A stretch of 64,000 bases of DNA from Fusarium oxysporum f. sp. lycopersici 4287. Its lineage: Eukaryota; Ascomycota; Sordariomycetes; Hypocreales; Nectriaceae. The position numbers and the translations under genes are program-made. Location of the stretch: assembly GCF_000149955.1 (NCBI RefSeq), contig NC_030989.1, positions 79,079 to 143,078 of the forward strand, read 5' to 3'. The notes beneath the pieces were generated by a model, which was given only the letters and a program-made list of their open reading frames with translations, had not been told where the DNA came from and made no database searches. Shown piece after piece: positions 46,079 through 55,952 of the stretch. The first letter of the stretch is position 1. Every line of letters begins with the position of its first letter.

Positions 46079-47257
46079 TCAGTACTCCAATGGTAATTTG
46101 AACAGCTTTATAGCGTTAGTCCTTCCAACTTGCTCTTTCGCCTCACCATCCAAGTCCACAGTCCTCCACCACGCCTGCGCTTCTTCAATGTCTTCGTATG
46201 GTGTATCTGTCAAGATATTAGCTTCACTCTCTAATCATTTACATTCAATAATTATTACCTATAGAGTACATGCATCTGTCGATCCCAATTGTTTCAGCGC
46301 AAAGCTTTAATCCAGGAGTAAAGAAGTTTCCTGAAGTCGTGATGTAGACATTGTGCTTGAAATAGTAATTGTAGTCTTCCTTTGACGGACGCGTGGCCTT
46401 TTTACTGGGCTTGTTGTACCAGTGGCTGGCTCTCCAGAGATTCAGAGGTATGCTGTCCGGAGTATTAGTGATGTTTCTTGCTTCTAAGATGGTAATCCAT
46501 ACTTCTCTCCTAAATGCCCAGCTACGATCTTGGCACTTGGGAATCTGTCAAAAACTCCTTTGATGGGGTCAGTCTCAAAATCAGTGGAATTGCATCGTGA
46601 CAACTCACCAGATGAGCAAAGCGCATAGATATGGTACGAAAGATCAAGATGGAACTGCACAGCTGCACCTTGAAGATGAGGCCGATCTCCGTACAGCGAC
46701 CCAGGTTGAAGGTCCTTGATCGACACGTATCTCGGATGCAAGTAAATCGGAACATCCAACTCTTCAACCTTCTTCCAAAACGGGTCATACTTGGCAGTGT
46801 CAAAGTACTCTCGTCCCGATCCTCCCTCTATACTCTGATAGTCGTTAACAAGTCCCCCAAAAAATCCCAACTGCTTGACAGCTCTTTCAAGCTCCTGTGC
46901 AGCTTCTTCGGGATCATGCATCGACAGAGCTGCAAGACCACCAAATCTCTCTGGTCTTTTCGCGACCTGACATGCCAGCCAGTCATTGGCTTCTTTGGCT
47001 GTTTTCTCTGCGAGTTTGGGGTCCGTTATGCCTTGACAACCCGGTGCAGTCAATGACAAGAGCATGTATTCAACTCCCTCGGCATCCATGGTTGCGAGGC
47101 GCTTATCATGGATGTCAAGCAGCTTCGCAGCGTGGGCTTCTAGAGCCTTGTTGCTGCTGCCTCCAGGGTTAAGAATTGCAAAGGTTTCTTCGAGGAGCCA
47201 TTTTGTTGATGGGGTAATGATTGCCTCCTCAACAGCAATAGTTCCTCGCGTTGACAT
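46079..47257 (-). CDS. amidohydrolase-type aromatic acid decarboxylase
   Basis: Exons 47257-46609, 46557-46503, 46452-46259 and 46206-46079 give 341 residues. The protein starts STRGTIAVEEAIITP, the usual GxxxxEEH-like metal site of the ACMSD/dihydroxybenzoate decarboxylase family (here EEA, so one usual His is replaced). Other marks are RFGGLAALSMHDPEEAAQEL, GFFGGLVNDYQ, VPIYLHPR with a metal His, and AGHLGEN followed by LWRASHWYN. The first intron is 51 bp without a stop; donor GTATGG of the second restores GHLGENIPLNLW. Family members remove CO2 from hydroxybenzoates such as gamma-resorcylate or 2,3-dihydroxybenzoate. The EEA variation means substrate and activity should be checked. Divergent from the oxygenase gene. 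Confidence 0.85.
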
Positions 47258-47764
47258 GATGAGTGGTGAAGTTGGTTGTTAATTAAATGTTTGCATTTAT
47301 TGAGCAGATTGCGCTACCAATGTTGGGCATAAAATTAGCAATTTATTTATCTCATAAATAGAAGGCCACCATCAAGGGAACAGACTCTCCGTAGACTACC
47401 TCATTGGACCTTTGCTCAACTCTCCTCCAGCGAGTCTGCACAAATTCATCACATTAAACTACCCTGTACCGAGCCGAAGAAGCCGCCGGGAATAGACGAA
47501 ATGGAGGGGCTGTCGTGAGGGGCCATCGGCGCTATGCTTCCGACAAAGGTCCCCACTTCAAAGGCTACGAAACGGAGGTCAAGAAGTGGAGACAGCCGAG
47601 CATGACCCAATGCTTGGCCCTCACAAATCCAGAGCCATCTATACAGGCTAAGACAAATAACTAGAGAATTAAGCCTTGCTACAGCTCGTCTTTTGCATTG
47701 CTCTTGAAGTTCATGCCGTGCTAATTAGTTCATTCTGTTATCTGTTATCTTATCTCAAGTCACA
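47258..47764. promoter_or_regulatory. divergent promoter, decarboxylase/oxygenase pair
   Basis: 507 bp between two start codons pointing apart, almost the same length as the transporter/SnoaL promoter (518 bp). It contains the cluster element and the second similar word AGTGGAGACAGCCGAG. Confidence 0.6.
47524..47543 (+). promoter_or_regulatory. cluster element copy 4
   Basis: CATCGGCGCTATGCTTCCGA fits YATCG-N5-AT-N-S-W-TCCGA. It lies 221 bp upstream of the oxygenase start and 266 bp upstream of the decarboxylase start. Confidence 0.65.
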
Positions 47765-49455
47765 ATGGCCCACATTTTCGACGTTGCACCTCTTATCGAT
47801 ACCGGATACATCGACGGAAAAAAGGTCGGCAACCAAGTGAAGTACCCAGACAGTGGAACCTTCAGCGGCTTCAACAAGCCATTTCGCTTGGAGGGCGACA
47901 TCTTTGATCTCGAAGTATCAGGAACTATTCCACCGGAGATCAATGGCACGTTTTATCGAGTTCAGCCAGATCATCGCTTTCCTCCCGTTTTTGAAGATGA
48001 CATCCACTTCAATGGAGACGGCAATATCACTGCCATTCGCATTCAAAATGGTCATGCAGATTATAAGCAGCGTTATGTCAGAACAGATAGGTTCTTGGCG
48101 GAAACAAAAGAACGGAGAAGCTTGTTTGGGAGATATCGCAATCCCTTTACGGATTCTGAGCTAGTCAAGTCAGTCATCAGAACTTCTGCCAACACAAACA
48201 TCACCTTCTGGAGAGGAATGCTTCTGGCCTCCAAAGAAGATGGCCCGCCATATGCCATGGATCCACTCACTCTGGAAACCATCGGGCGATATGACTTTGA
48301 AGGGCAGATCCAATCACCAACAATGACTGCCCATCCCAAATTCGACCCTGAAACTGGCGAAATGATCTGCTTCGCTTATGAAGCCGGCGGAAACGGAAAC
48401 GATGGATCTCGTCAGATCGCTGTCTGGACAATCGATGCAAACGGTGCCAAGACCGAGGAAGCTTGGTACGAAGCTCCTTTCTGCGGTATGATCCATGATT
48501 GTGGCATCAGCAAGAACTACGTGGTTCTGCCAATGACACCTCTGAAGTGCAACCCAGATCGTCTCCAAAACGGCGGTAACCATTGGGCATGGGATCCAAA
48601 AGAAGATCAATGGTACGGCGTAGTCCCGCGGCGAAATGGAAAGCCCGAGGACATTATCTGGTTCCGGTCTGATAACGGTGAGTTGAGTCGGCTATATGAT
48701 AAGGTGCTTACTGACATGTTTGGTCAGCATTCCACGGCCATGTTGCAGGGTGCTACGAAAACGAAGATGGCAACATTGTGTTCGATCTAACAGTAGCAGA
48801 TGGTAACGTGTTCTTCTTCTTTCCACCTGAGGATACACCAGCTGGTACCGTTGCGAAGCGGAACCGCTTAAACAGTCCCACCAAGCGCTGGGTGTTCAAT
48901 CCCAAGAGTCCTTCGGGAACACGCGTACAGGCTAGTGAAGAATGGGACACCAGTGGTGAATTCTCCCGTATCGATGATCGCTTTGTCACCAAGAAGTACA
49001 ATCATTTCTGGCAAGCCAAGATCGACGGGTCTCGAGAGTACAACGCTGCTAAGTGCGGTTCACCAGCTGGTGGACTCTTCAACTGTCTGGCTCACTATAC
49101 ATGGGATGAGAGAACAGAAGATATCTTCTGGGCCGGCCCTTGTGCTACATTCCAAGAACCATCATTCATCCCCAAGAAGAATGGTGCAGAGGGTGAAGGT
49201 TGGCTCATTGCATTGTTGAACCATCTTGATGTCTTGCGCAACGATGTAGTCATCTTTGACGCACAGAACCTCACTGCAGGGCCTGTGGCTACGATCCATC
49301 TACCGATGAAGCTTCGTCTTGGACTTCATGGCAACTTTGTGGATCAGGCGGATATAGAAGAGTGGCAGATCAGGAGACAGCCAGGTGGGGATGTTGGTCC
49401 CGTGAGACCGGCTGAGAAACCATTGCCCTGGCAGTCGGAAGCTGACAGCATATGA
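47765..49455 (+). CDS. carotenoid/stilbene-cleaving oxygenase (RPE65/CCD family)
   Basis: Exons 47765-48677 and 48728-49455 (50-bp intron) give 546 residues. Non-heme iron His ligands are visible in order: [33 protein letters not shown] (restored across the intron) and LHGNF near the C-terminus. The start motif [20 protein letters not shown] and HFNGDGNI fit the seven-bladed propeller. Length and text resemble fungal CAO-1-type enzymes, which split resveratrol and related stilbenes at the central double bond into two hydroxybenzaldehydes (family knowledge from memory). Carotenoid cleavage is the alternative, but the neighbours (aldehyde dehydrogenase, aromatic decarboxylase) favour an aromatic substrate. 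Shares a divergent promoter and the 20-bp element. Intact. Confidence 0.9.
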
Positions 49456-50201
49456 GTATTGACAGATAATTTGTCAGAAGGACCGCGCTGTTCGGTTAGG
49501 TTGCGATTGCATGGATTGTTGATCACTGGACTTCTTTTTCTCAATATTGAATTTTAAAGTTAAGCTTCCTTTTAACAGATACTTGATGCACGTCAAAACT
49601 GTAACCCCACATACGCGATCAATATCAATATCGTGAGTCTGTCCACTTAAATCGTGATCTTGGGCCTCGTGAGCGTGCAGAAGATGATGTTATCAATTCG
49701 AAATCAATACACAAAGAATTACTATTTTAAATAGAGATATCTCGGTCTCAGAGATATCACATATTGGTGTCCTGCATTCAAGGCCTTAGATCGTCCGTTC
49801 GTGCCTTAAATCCGACCTACCCCCAGTTACGATATCAGCGGAGGCCTCGGATAAGTCTGCAGGTTGCGATCAAAAGGCTCCGAATATGCAGTGACTATGC
49901 GGCATCATTAGAACGCGTCACTTCTATCAGGTATTCGGATGGTTAGATTTTAATGATGCCGGGTCACTTTGGGCTCGGAAGGAACGTCAACTGCGGGGAT
50001 GTCATCGGACTCATCCTTCCGAAGGACGATGGATTATTCAGACGCCTCCAAGTGGGACACTTGACCTGTTATTGAAGTGGGGCATCTTAATGCCGGTCGT
50101 TGAGTTTATAAGTGTCTAGGCCAATGTATGTGGCATCAGTAGTCCACTTGTTACAGGAAAGAACACCATCTCACATCTCCTCCCCAGTGTAGCTTTTAAA
50201 A
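49456..50201. other. intergenic, promoter of the aldehyde dehydrogenase
   Basis: 746 bp with no gene. It contains the cluster element at 50003-50022. Confidence 0.45.
50003..50022 (+). promoter_or_regulatory. cluster element copy 5
   Basis: CATCGGACTCATCCTTCCGA fits YATCG-N5-AT-N-S-W-TCCGA, 179 bp upstream of the aldehyde dehydrogenase start. Outside the fixed positions it differs from the other copies, so conservation follows the consensus. Confidence 0.6.
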
Positions 50202-51829
50202 ATGCCTGCTGCAAAAACCCCACGTGATATTGAGACTCGTCTCTTTATCAATGGCGAGGTATGTAATATGTCCAACTAGGTAGAAGGGATGTGTTATTGA
50301 CCAGTGTTTAGTTCGTCGAGTCATCTGATAAGAAGACGTTTGAGTTGAAGTCTCCATCAACTCACCAAGTTGTAGCTGAAGGTATGCTCAGAATCCTCAT
50401 TTCGGTCATGCAATGTTACGAGACATCCTGACTCGGGCATAGTCCACGAAGCAAGTGAAAGTGACACCAACGCCGCCGTCGCAGCAGCCAAAGCCGCATT
50501 CCCAGCCTGGTCCGAACTCTCACCCAAAGACCGAGGCCAGTACTTCAAGAAGCTTGCCTCCCTCATTCTCGAGTCGCATCATGAGTTAGCATATCTCGAA
50601 GCCATTTCTATGGGAAGACCTGTGAAGGGATACTTTGATGCTTTTGCCGCTGCTGACACGTTCAACTACTACGCCGAAGCTGGAGCGGTGGTTCTTGGAA
50701 CGAGTAGTCTTAATATGCCTGGACACTTGAACTTTACTCTACGACAGCCTTACGGAGTCGCTGCGGCGATTATTCCATGGAATGTACCGATTCTGTTCCT
50801 GGCTCTCAAGGCAGCTCCTGCGCTGATGGCAGGCAACACTGTGGTTTTGAAGAGCAGCGAAAAGGCACCATTGACAGTGAGTCTTTAACCATCCTCATCT
50901 GAGATGTATTCATGGCTAACAGTTATTAGTCTGCTAAAGTCGGGCAACTGGTCCAAAAGGCTGGCTTCCCACCAGGCGTCTTCAACATCATCTCAGGCCA
51001 CGGCAAAACATCAGGCGCCATCCTCTCCAGCCACATGGACGTTCGAGTCCTCAGCTTCACTGGATCAGGTCCTACAGGCCGACTCATCCAAGCTGCTGCT
51101 GCCAAATCGAACCTAAAGAATGTCATCCTCGAACTTGGTGGAAAGTCTCCGGCTATCATCTTTGATGACGCTGATCTCGAAAAAGCGGCCGCTGAGACGG
51201 CATATTCTATCCAATGGAACAGTGGACAGGTCTGTATGGCGAACTCAAGGATCTATGTTCATGAGACCATCGCGGAGACATTTATTGAGTCCTTCAAAAC
51301 GAAGTTCCAGGTTATCGCGGCCGGAGACCCGACTGATGAGAAGGTCAACCATGGACCTCAAGCAGATGAGATCCAATACAACAATGTGCGATCATATATC
51401 GAAATGGGTAAGAAATCCGGTAAACGCATCCTCGGCATGGATCATGAGGCTACTCCAGATGGCTATCTCATCCACCCAACAATCTTCGTCGAGACCCAAG
51501 AAGACGCCCGAGTCATGAAGGAAGAAATCTTTGGTCCGGTCGTCAATATCAACACTTTCAAGACCGAGGCTGAAGCAATAAGCAAAGCTAATGATACAGA
51601 GTTTGGTCTATATGCCGCAGTGTATAGCAAGAATATCGACAGGGCACTACGTGTTGCTAAGAGATTGGAAGCTGGCACTGTTGGTGTCAATTGCACCAGC
51701 CCTACGCAGGCGAAAGATATGCCATTTGGTGGATACAAGACGAGTGGTGTCGGTAGGGAGGGGACTACGGTTAGTTTGAATAACTTCTTGGAGACCAAGA
51801 CAGTACTGGTCAAGTTGGAGGAGTTTTAG
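50202..51829 (+). CDS. aldehyde dehydrogenase (NAD(P)+-dependent)
   Basis: Exons 50202-50258, 50312-50381, 50443-50876 and 50930-51829 give 486 residues. The cofactor and catalytic motifs are complete: IIPWNVPILFLALKAAPALM, FTGSGPTGRLIQ, the general base Glu in LELGGKSPAIIF, and the nucleophile Cys in NSGQVCMANSR. FGPVVNINTF and PFGGYKTSGVGREG follow. The protein belongs to the broad aldehyde/benzaldehyde/vanillin dehydrogenase group. Beside the oxygenase it would oxidise the aromatic aldehydes released by stilbene cleavage to benzoic acids, feeding the decarboxylase (inference). A cluster element lies 179 bp upstream. Intact. Confidence 0.92.
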
Positions 51830-51983
51830 TATCATGAAGAGCTCTTAGATAGTTCATTAACATGTCTCATTTTTAATCGTCGAACCATCACCCTATCCCC
51901 ATTAAGCACTCTCACCACTGGCATTACTCCAGGCATATTAATATATATTTAGGTAGCAAAGGTGTAATATACTACAAGCCATG

Positions 51984-52420
51984 CTAAATAGCCTTTGCAT
52001 AAGCATCTACCCACATCTCGGTAGATCTGGGTTTAGCAAGTGCTCCTCGCTCGATCAAGTCCATGCCATAGTCCGTCATCCCCGCCGCCAATTCAAATCT
52101 GTCGAATTCCTGCAAAGTCCTTGCTATGCACTTCATCATATGCATCCATGCCAGTCCTCTACCAATACATCTGTAGGCCAAGTATGTTAGTTATTAATCT
52201 TCTCGTCCTTTCGCTGTGATGGAACGTGTGAGCTCTTACCCTCTTTGATTAGTTGAAAATGGGACAAAAGCCCGGTACATTCTATCCTTTCTTTCGGACG
52301 GTAAGTTGAGCCAGCACTCAGGCCTCAATTCATTCGGGCCTTCGAACACTCCCTCGGAACGATGTATGGTGTACGGCTGAGCTGAGATGACGGTCTGTTG
52401 GGGCATGTTAGCTGTACCTG
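51984..52420 (-). pseudogene. C-terminal fragment of a cytochrome P450
   Basis: Minus-strand sense covers the last quarter of a P450. It reads MPQQTVISAQPYTIHRSEGV near 52420-52360, then PNELRPECWLNLPSERKDRM, and STNQR across a probable intron (about 52175-52240). The heme Cys region CIGRGLAWMHMM and the terminal KFDxxL-like LQEFDRFELA follow. The FxxG part of the heme motif and everything upstream (I- and K-helices) are missing. The fragment abuts a piece of a transcription-factor gene on the same strand, so it is a truncated relic. Confidence 0.65.
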
Positions 52421-52544
52421 GACTCTATCAAGGTTTGAATGCCCTGGGATCTATCAAGCACTATTGGGGAGTTTTACGTCTGGAGGGTAAGAAACGCCTT
52501 CAAATTCAAAGCCCGATTTCGGTACGACTTATGGCATTGGTGCT

Positions 52545-53163
52545 GGTGCAGGAGGATAAACACGAAGAGTCTCGCGGATCACAGCATGGTATATCCTGGC
52601 TGCATGAAGCTGCACGCAATCTCAGTTTTCCGCTTGAGGCCGCTCCAGGCTCCGACTTCCAGGGCCCTTAAGTACGCCTGCAGAGCTTGCAGATCTCTCT
52701 TGGTGCTGTTGTCACTCTCGTATAGCTAGGCCATTGCCGCACGAAGTATCTCGTGCATGACCAGTCCTGTCACCTGGATCCGACGCTCCGGGACTATGAC
52801 TGTGCTAGCGGCAATGATTCCAAGAAGTAATTCCGGTCGTGCATGAAAACATGAAAATGTGCCTGGATGGATGCTCGGTACTAAAGACGCGCTCTCCTGG
52901 ACGAAGAAGAACCGCACAAGGTCGTTCAGTAACTCGACAGGTGGAAACGAGTGTAAAGAAAAGTGGGAAATCTTCATCGCGGTTACTAACACCAGCAGAT
53001 GGTCTCTGCATGCGTCGTCCAGCGTGCTACCCATTCTTCGTCCTGTCGAGGCTTCCATCAAAAGGGTAGTTCTCTCTCTACTGTTGCCTGCGCCAAGGTT
53101 GATAAGATCCTGGCCGTGGAAGGAGTGCTGGAATCTAGGGGGTGCCATGATGTACAGGCACAA
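52545..53163 (-). pseudogene. fragment of a fungal transcription factor (middle domain)
   Basis: The frame from 53163 contains HPGTFSCFHARPELLLGIIA and RIQVTGLVMHEILRAAMA. It reaches a TAG (52728-52726) and continues in the same frame as LYESDNSTKRDLQALQAYLR and VGAWSGLKRKTEIACSF. This run is characteristic of the central domain of C2H2-type fungal regulators (family knowledge from memory). There the stop position usually holds a residue such as Gln, so CAG to TAG is likely. No DNA-binding domain is present. It ends within about 120 bp of the P450 relic. Confidence 0.6.
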
Positions 53164-53315
53164 CGTTGGTATGCTTCTGACCGGCTCCTAAACGACGGAC
53201 CAAGAGACAGATTTTCGACATCAGACTTGCCGTCAAGTAACGTAACAACAAGCATAGTTTATATAGATCGCAAAATATAAAAACGGTTTTATTTCTATCA
53301 TTACATTATGCAGTA

Positions 53316-54935
53316 CTAATGGAAACGAGCACCTCCCCGCCCTATGCTCGTTTCATAAGGTACCGCAAAGCTAGGATCAAACTCATCATAAACGATGCCG
53401 ATGCCAAATGGGAAGTGAGCATGTCTCCGCCCCTCGCGAGCAACAAAGGGAGGGGGGCCATCGCCATAAATGTATTCTTGAACCTCTCTGTCAAGGCATA
53501 CGTAGCGGCCTTTATGTCTTTGATTGAGCATCATGGAAATGCTGACCTTGATCCTTTGACTGGCAGGTCGATGCTTCCAGCCTAATTTGTCTCGAATATC
53601 AGCTAACATGGTAGCATGGTTTCCGTGTCCCCTGACCAAGGAGAGAAAGCTGAGGTTGACTGATTTCAGTGTTGGTGGGAGCTTGCCGAGAAAGGAAATA
53701 AGATCATCCTGGAGGACTTGCAACCCGGAAAGCCCAAAGTGTTTTAGTTTTCCTTTTGATAAAGTGTCGACGGGAAAGATATCAAAGAGTGATACATAGT
53801 GTTCCATTGGGCAAGACCAAGCTCCTAATCCATAGCTGTTCTGCAAGGTAACGTCCTCCAGGTCTGTTGCTTTGGCTAGAAGGCTGGATATCCTGCCGTT
53901 CTTATGGAGACCCCAATCTTCAGCCTCAAAGTTCGCGAGGTATCCAGTTGTTAGCGCGAGCGTAATGCGTCTAAAACCTGGCCGCGCAACAATCTTGCAA
54001 AGACTATCATACTCTGCATTTGGCTTGTCGAAGAGAGTGTAGTCGATTCCGGTCGGGAGTTTGTGATTATCCACAACCAGCTCAGAGATGTGAAGCTTGT
54101 CTGCATAATCGGCCAGAGTCTTTGTAACTATGCAGAATCCGCGCCACTGTCTCCTCTCGTCGTCATTTCCCCATCCTTCTGGGCAATTTTCAGGGCCACC
54201 TTCACGAGCCTCGTCATCTGGCCAGGTCCGAGGGATTGGATATACAAACCCAGATGGAAATGCTCGGATCATTGGTGTTTTATAAAGTGGTTTAAAAAGA
54301 AAACCGTGTGCCGCCGGTGTAACGGTGACCTTCGTGAGTTTTGGGAATCGTTGTACGGTGTACCGAAAAGCTTCCTCATCTGCGCTCGATGATAACACCT
54401 CCCTTTGCTGAAATAAGAGGTCCGTATAATGCGCCACTGAATCCAGAGACGGCATCAGGTTATCAACCTGCTTCTGCACATCGATATCGCCCTGGTATTT
54501 ATTCCTGGCGCGCGATCTGGCCCTGGTTAGATCGATGCTATCTTTACAAAGACGAACAAAATCCCTCGAGATCCATTCTTTGTCCTCGTTGGCGGCATAG
54601 TCATCAGCATCATTCTCATCCCCACTATAGCCACAAGGGCCATAGCCTTCTGTAATAGGAATCTTCATCAACACGGAGTCGTCCCATATAATCTCTTTCA
54701 CGCGATGACGGAAAACATCGTGGTTGGCGACTGCGAGCAACACTTCGATATTGCGTGGATTAGGAGACATAAACACGCGGTCAAATCTTAGATACGACTT
54801 GTCTCCCAAGGCTCGACAAGTCAGACGTAAGCTCTTGATGTCATGATTGCAAAGTAGAGCGCAGATTGCCCCAAGCAGCTCGTTTGGTAGTGCTTGGAGT
54901 GCAGGTGAGGGACTTGCATCGTCGGACAAGTTCAT
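53316..54935 (-). CDS. F-box protein
   Basis: A single exon encodes 539 residues from the Met at 54935; the frame is open to 55040, and a Met there would add 35 residues with no visible domain. The F-box covers about residues 14-52 (LPNELLGAICALLCNHDIKS, then LRLTCRALGDKSYLRFDRVF). The remainder is leucine-patterned (SLLAKATDLEDVTLQNS, then KLKHFGLSGLQVLQDDLISF), consistent with irregular LRR-like substrate binding. F-box proteins link targets to SCF ubiquitin ligases through Skp1. The fungal F-box plus degenerate LRR class is large and mostly uncharacterised. Intact. Confidence 0.8.
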   Translation of the reverse strand: MNLSDDASPSPALQALPNELLGAICALLCNHDIKSLRLTCRALGDKSYLRFDRVFMSPNPRNIEVLLAVANHDVFRHRVKEIIWDDSVLMKIPITEGYGPCGYSGDENDADDYAANEDKEWISRDFVRLCKDSIDLTRARSRARNKYQGDIDVQKQVDNLMPSLDSVAHYTDLLFQQREVLSSSADEEAFRYTVQRFPKLTKVTVTPAAHGFLFKPLYKTPMIRAFPSGFVYPIPRTWPDDEAREGGPENCPEGWGNDDERRQWRGFCIVTKTLADYADKLHISELVVDNHKLPTGIDYTLFDKPNAEYDSLCKIVARPGFRRITLALTTGYLANFEAEDWGLHKNGRISSLLAKATDLEDVTLQNSYGLGAWSCPMEHYVSLFDIFPVDTLSKGKLKHFGLSGLQVLQDDLISFLGKLPPTLKSVNLSFLSLVRGHGNHATMLADIRDKLGWKHRPASQRIKVSISMMLNQRHKGRYVCLDREVQEYIYGDGPPPFVAREGRRHAHFPFGIGIVYDEFDPSFAVPYETSIGRGGARFH

Positions 54936-55040
54936 GGTTGCAATTGAAAATAAGCGAAGGTGTAAAGGGTAAATTCTCGGCGAGGCCAAAGTAGGGATAG
55001 AGAACGCTTTATAGAGGGGGTTCCTTGTTTGCCCAGTCAA

Positions 55041-55952
55041 ATGATATTATGATGTCACAAACTTTGATTGGTAGGAAAGATCAACAGAACCTACCTACTT
55101 TGGGGGGTCCTCCATGTTTTATACATGGCACTGACTAATTGCGAGGCTGTCAGTTGCAGTTGAGACTTGTGGCTGACAATTTATCACCACATTGAACTTA
55201 GCGAGGCTGTCAGGGGCTAATCTTAGTGGGTAGTGACATAAGCTTTCAGCCAAAAATCTCAAATGCAAATAAGCTACAGGGGTGAGAGATCAAGTGAAGA
55301 GTTGCTGTGGTAAGGTTCAGAGTTAAAAAGAGGCCTCAGCCCCGATACACAAAGGTAAAGACCACATACCTATTAGAGACTGTAATTAGAGTATCTGGCT
55401 TTTTAGCTAAAAGCAAGAAAATAGGCACGAGGGCAATGAGTATATTGCCTATATGTGTTATATATACTATCTGTTAGAGTTTGGGTAGTACCCAGGAATA
55501 AGTTCAGTTAAAGAAAGCTTAACTAAATAAGTCACAAATGGTTTAGATACACATGTGAAGACCTGATATATTAAGCTTGAGTTTTAAAGAGGCTTCAGCC
55601 CCAACACACAAAGGCAAAGAACACATGTCAACACATATGGGCGACGTACTAATTGCCCTCTGTGATAAGGTTGAGGTTTAAAGAGGATATATCAACACAT
55701 ATAGGCAATATACTCGCTGCCCTCACTGATGCCTAAGATCTAGCTTTTGTCTGAAAAAGCTATATATCCTGATGACGGTCTCCAACAGGTATAAGAAGAG
55801 CCTGCCTGGTGAAAAGTTGTATATAGCTGGTCATGTAAAGGTAACAGGCCATCCAAATTTCACTGTTTTCTGACCGAATCCTTTAATTTTCTCTTTGTAT
55901 TATCCTTGTCTCTTTGACGAAATCTGCTCTATCCGTTTAGTAACTTCTCGTC
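55041..55952. other. repeat-rich intergenic region
   Basis: About 0.9 kb between the F-box gene and the secreted-protein gene, with nested direct and inverted repeats (listed separately). No gene. Confidence 0.5.
55322..55730. repeat. nested direct and inverted repeats
   Basis: A direct pair of about 49 bp lies at 55322-55370 and 55581-55629, sharing AAAGAGGC-TCAGCCCC and ACACAAAGG. A second direct pair of 39 bp lies at 55628-55666 and 55692-55730 (TCAACACATAT..GGC...TGCCCTC-like). A perfect 20-bp inverted pair sits at 55440-55459 and 55694-55713 (AACACATATAGGCAATATAC on the second arm). Also GCGAGGCTGTCAG occurs at about 55141-55153 and 55201-55213. It may be a worn miniature element or a folded regulatory block. 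Confidence 0.65.
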
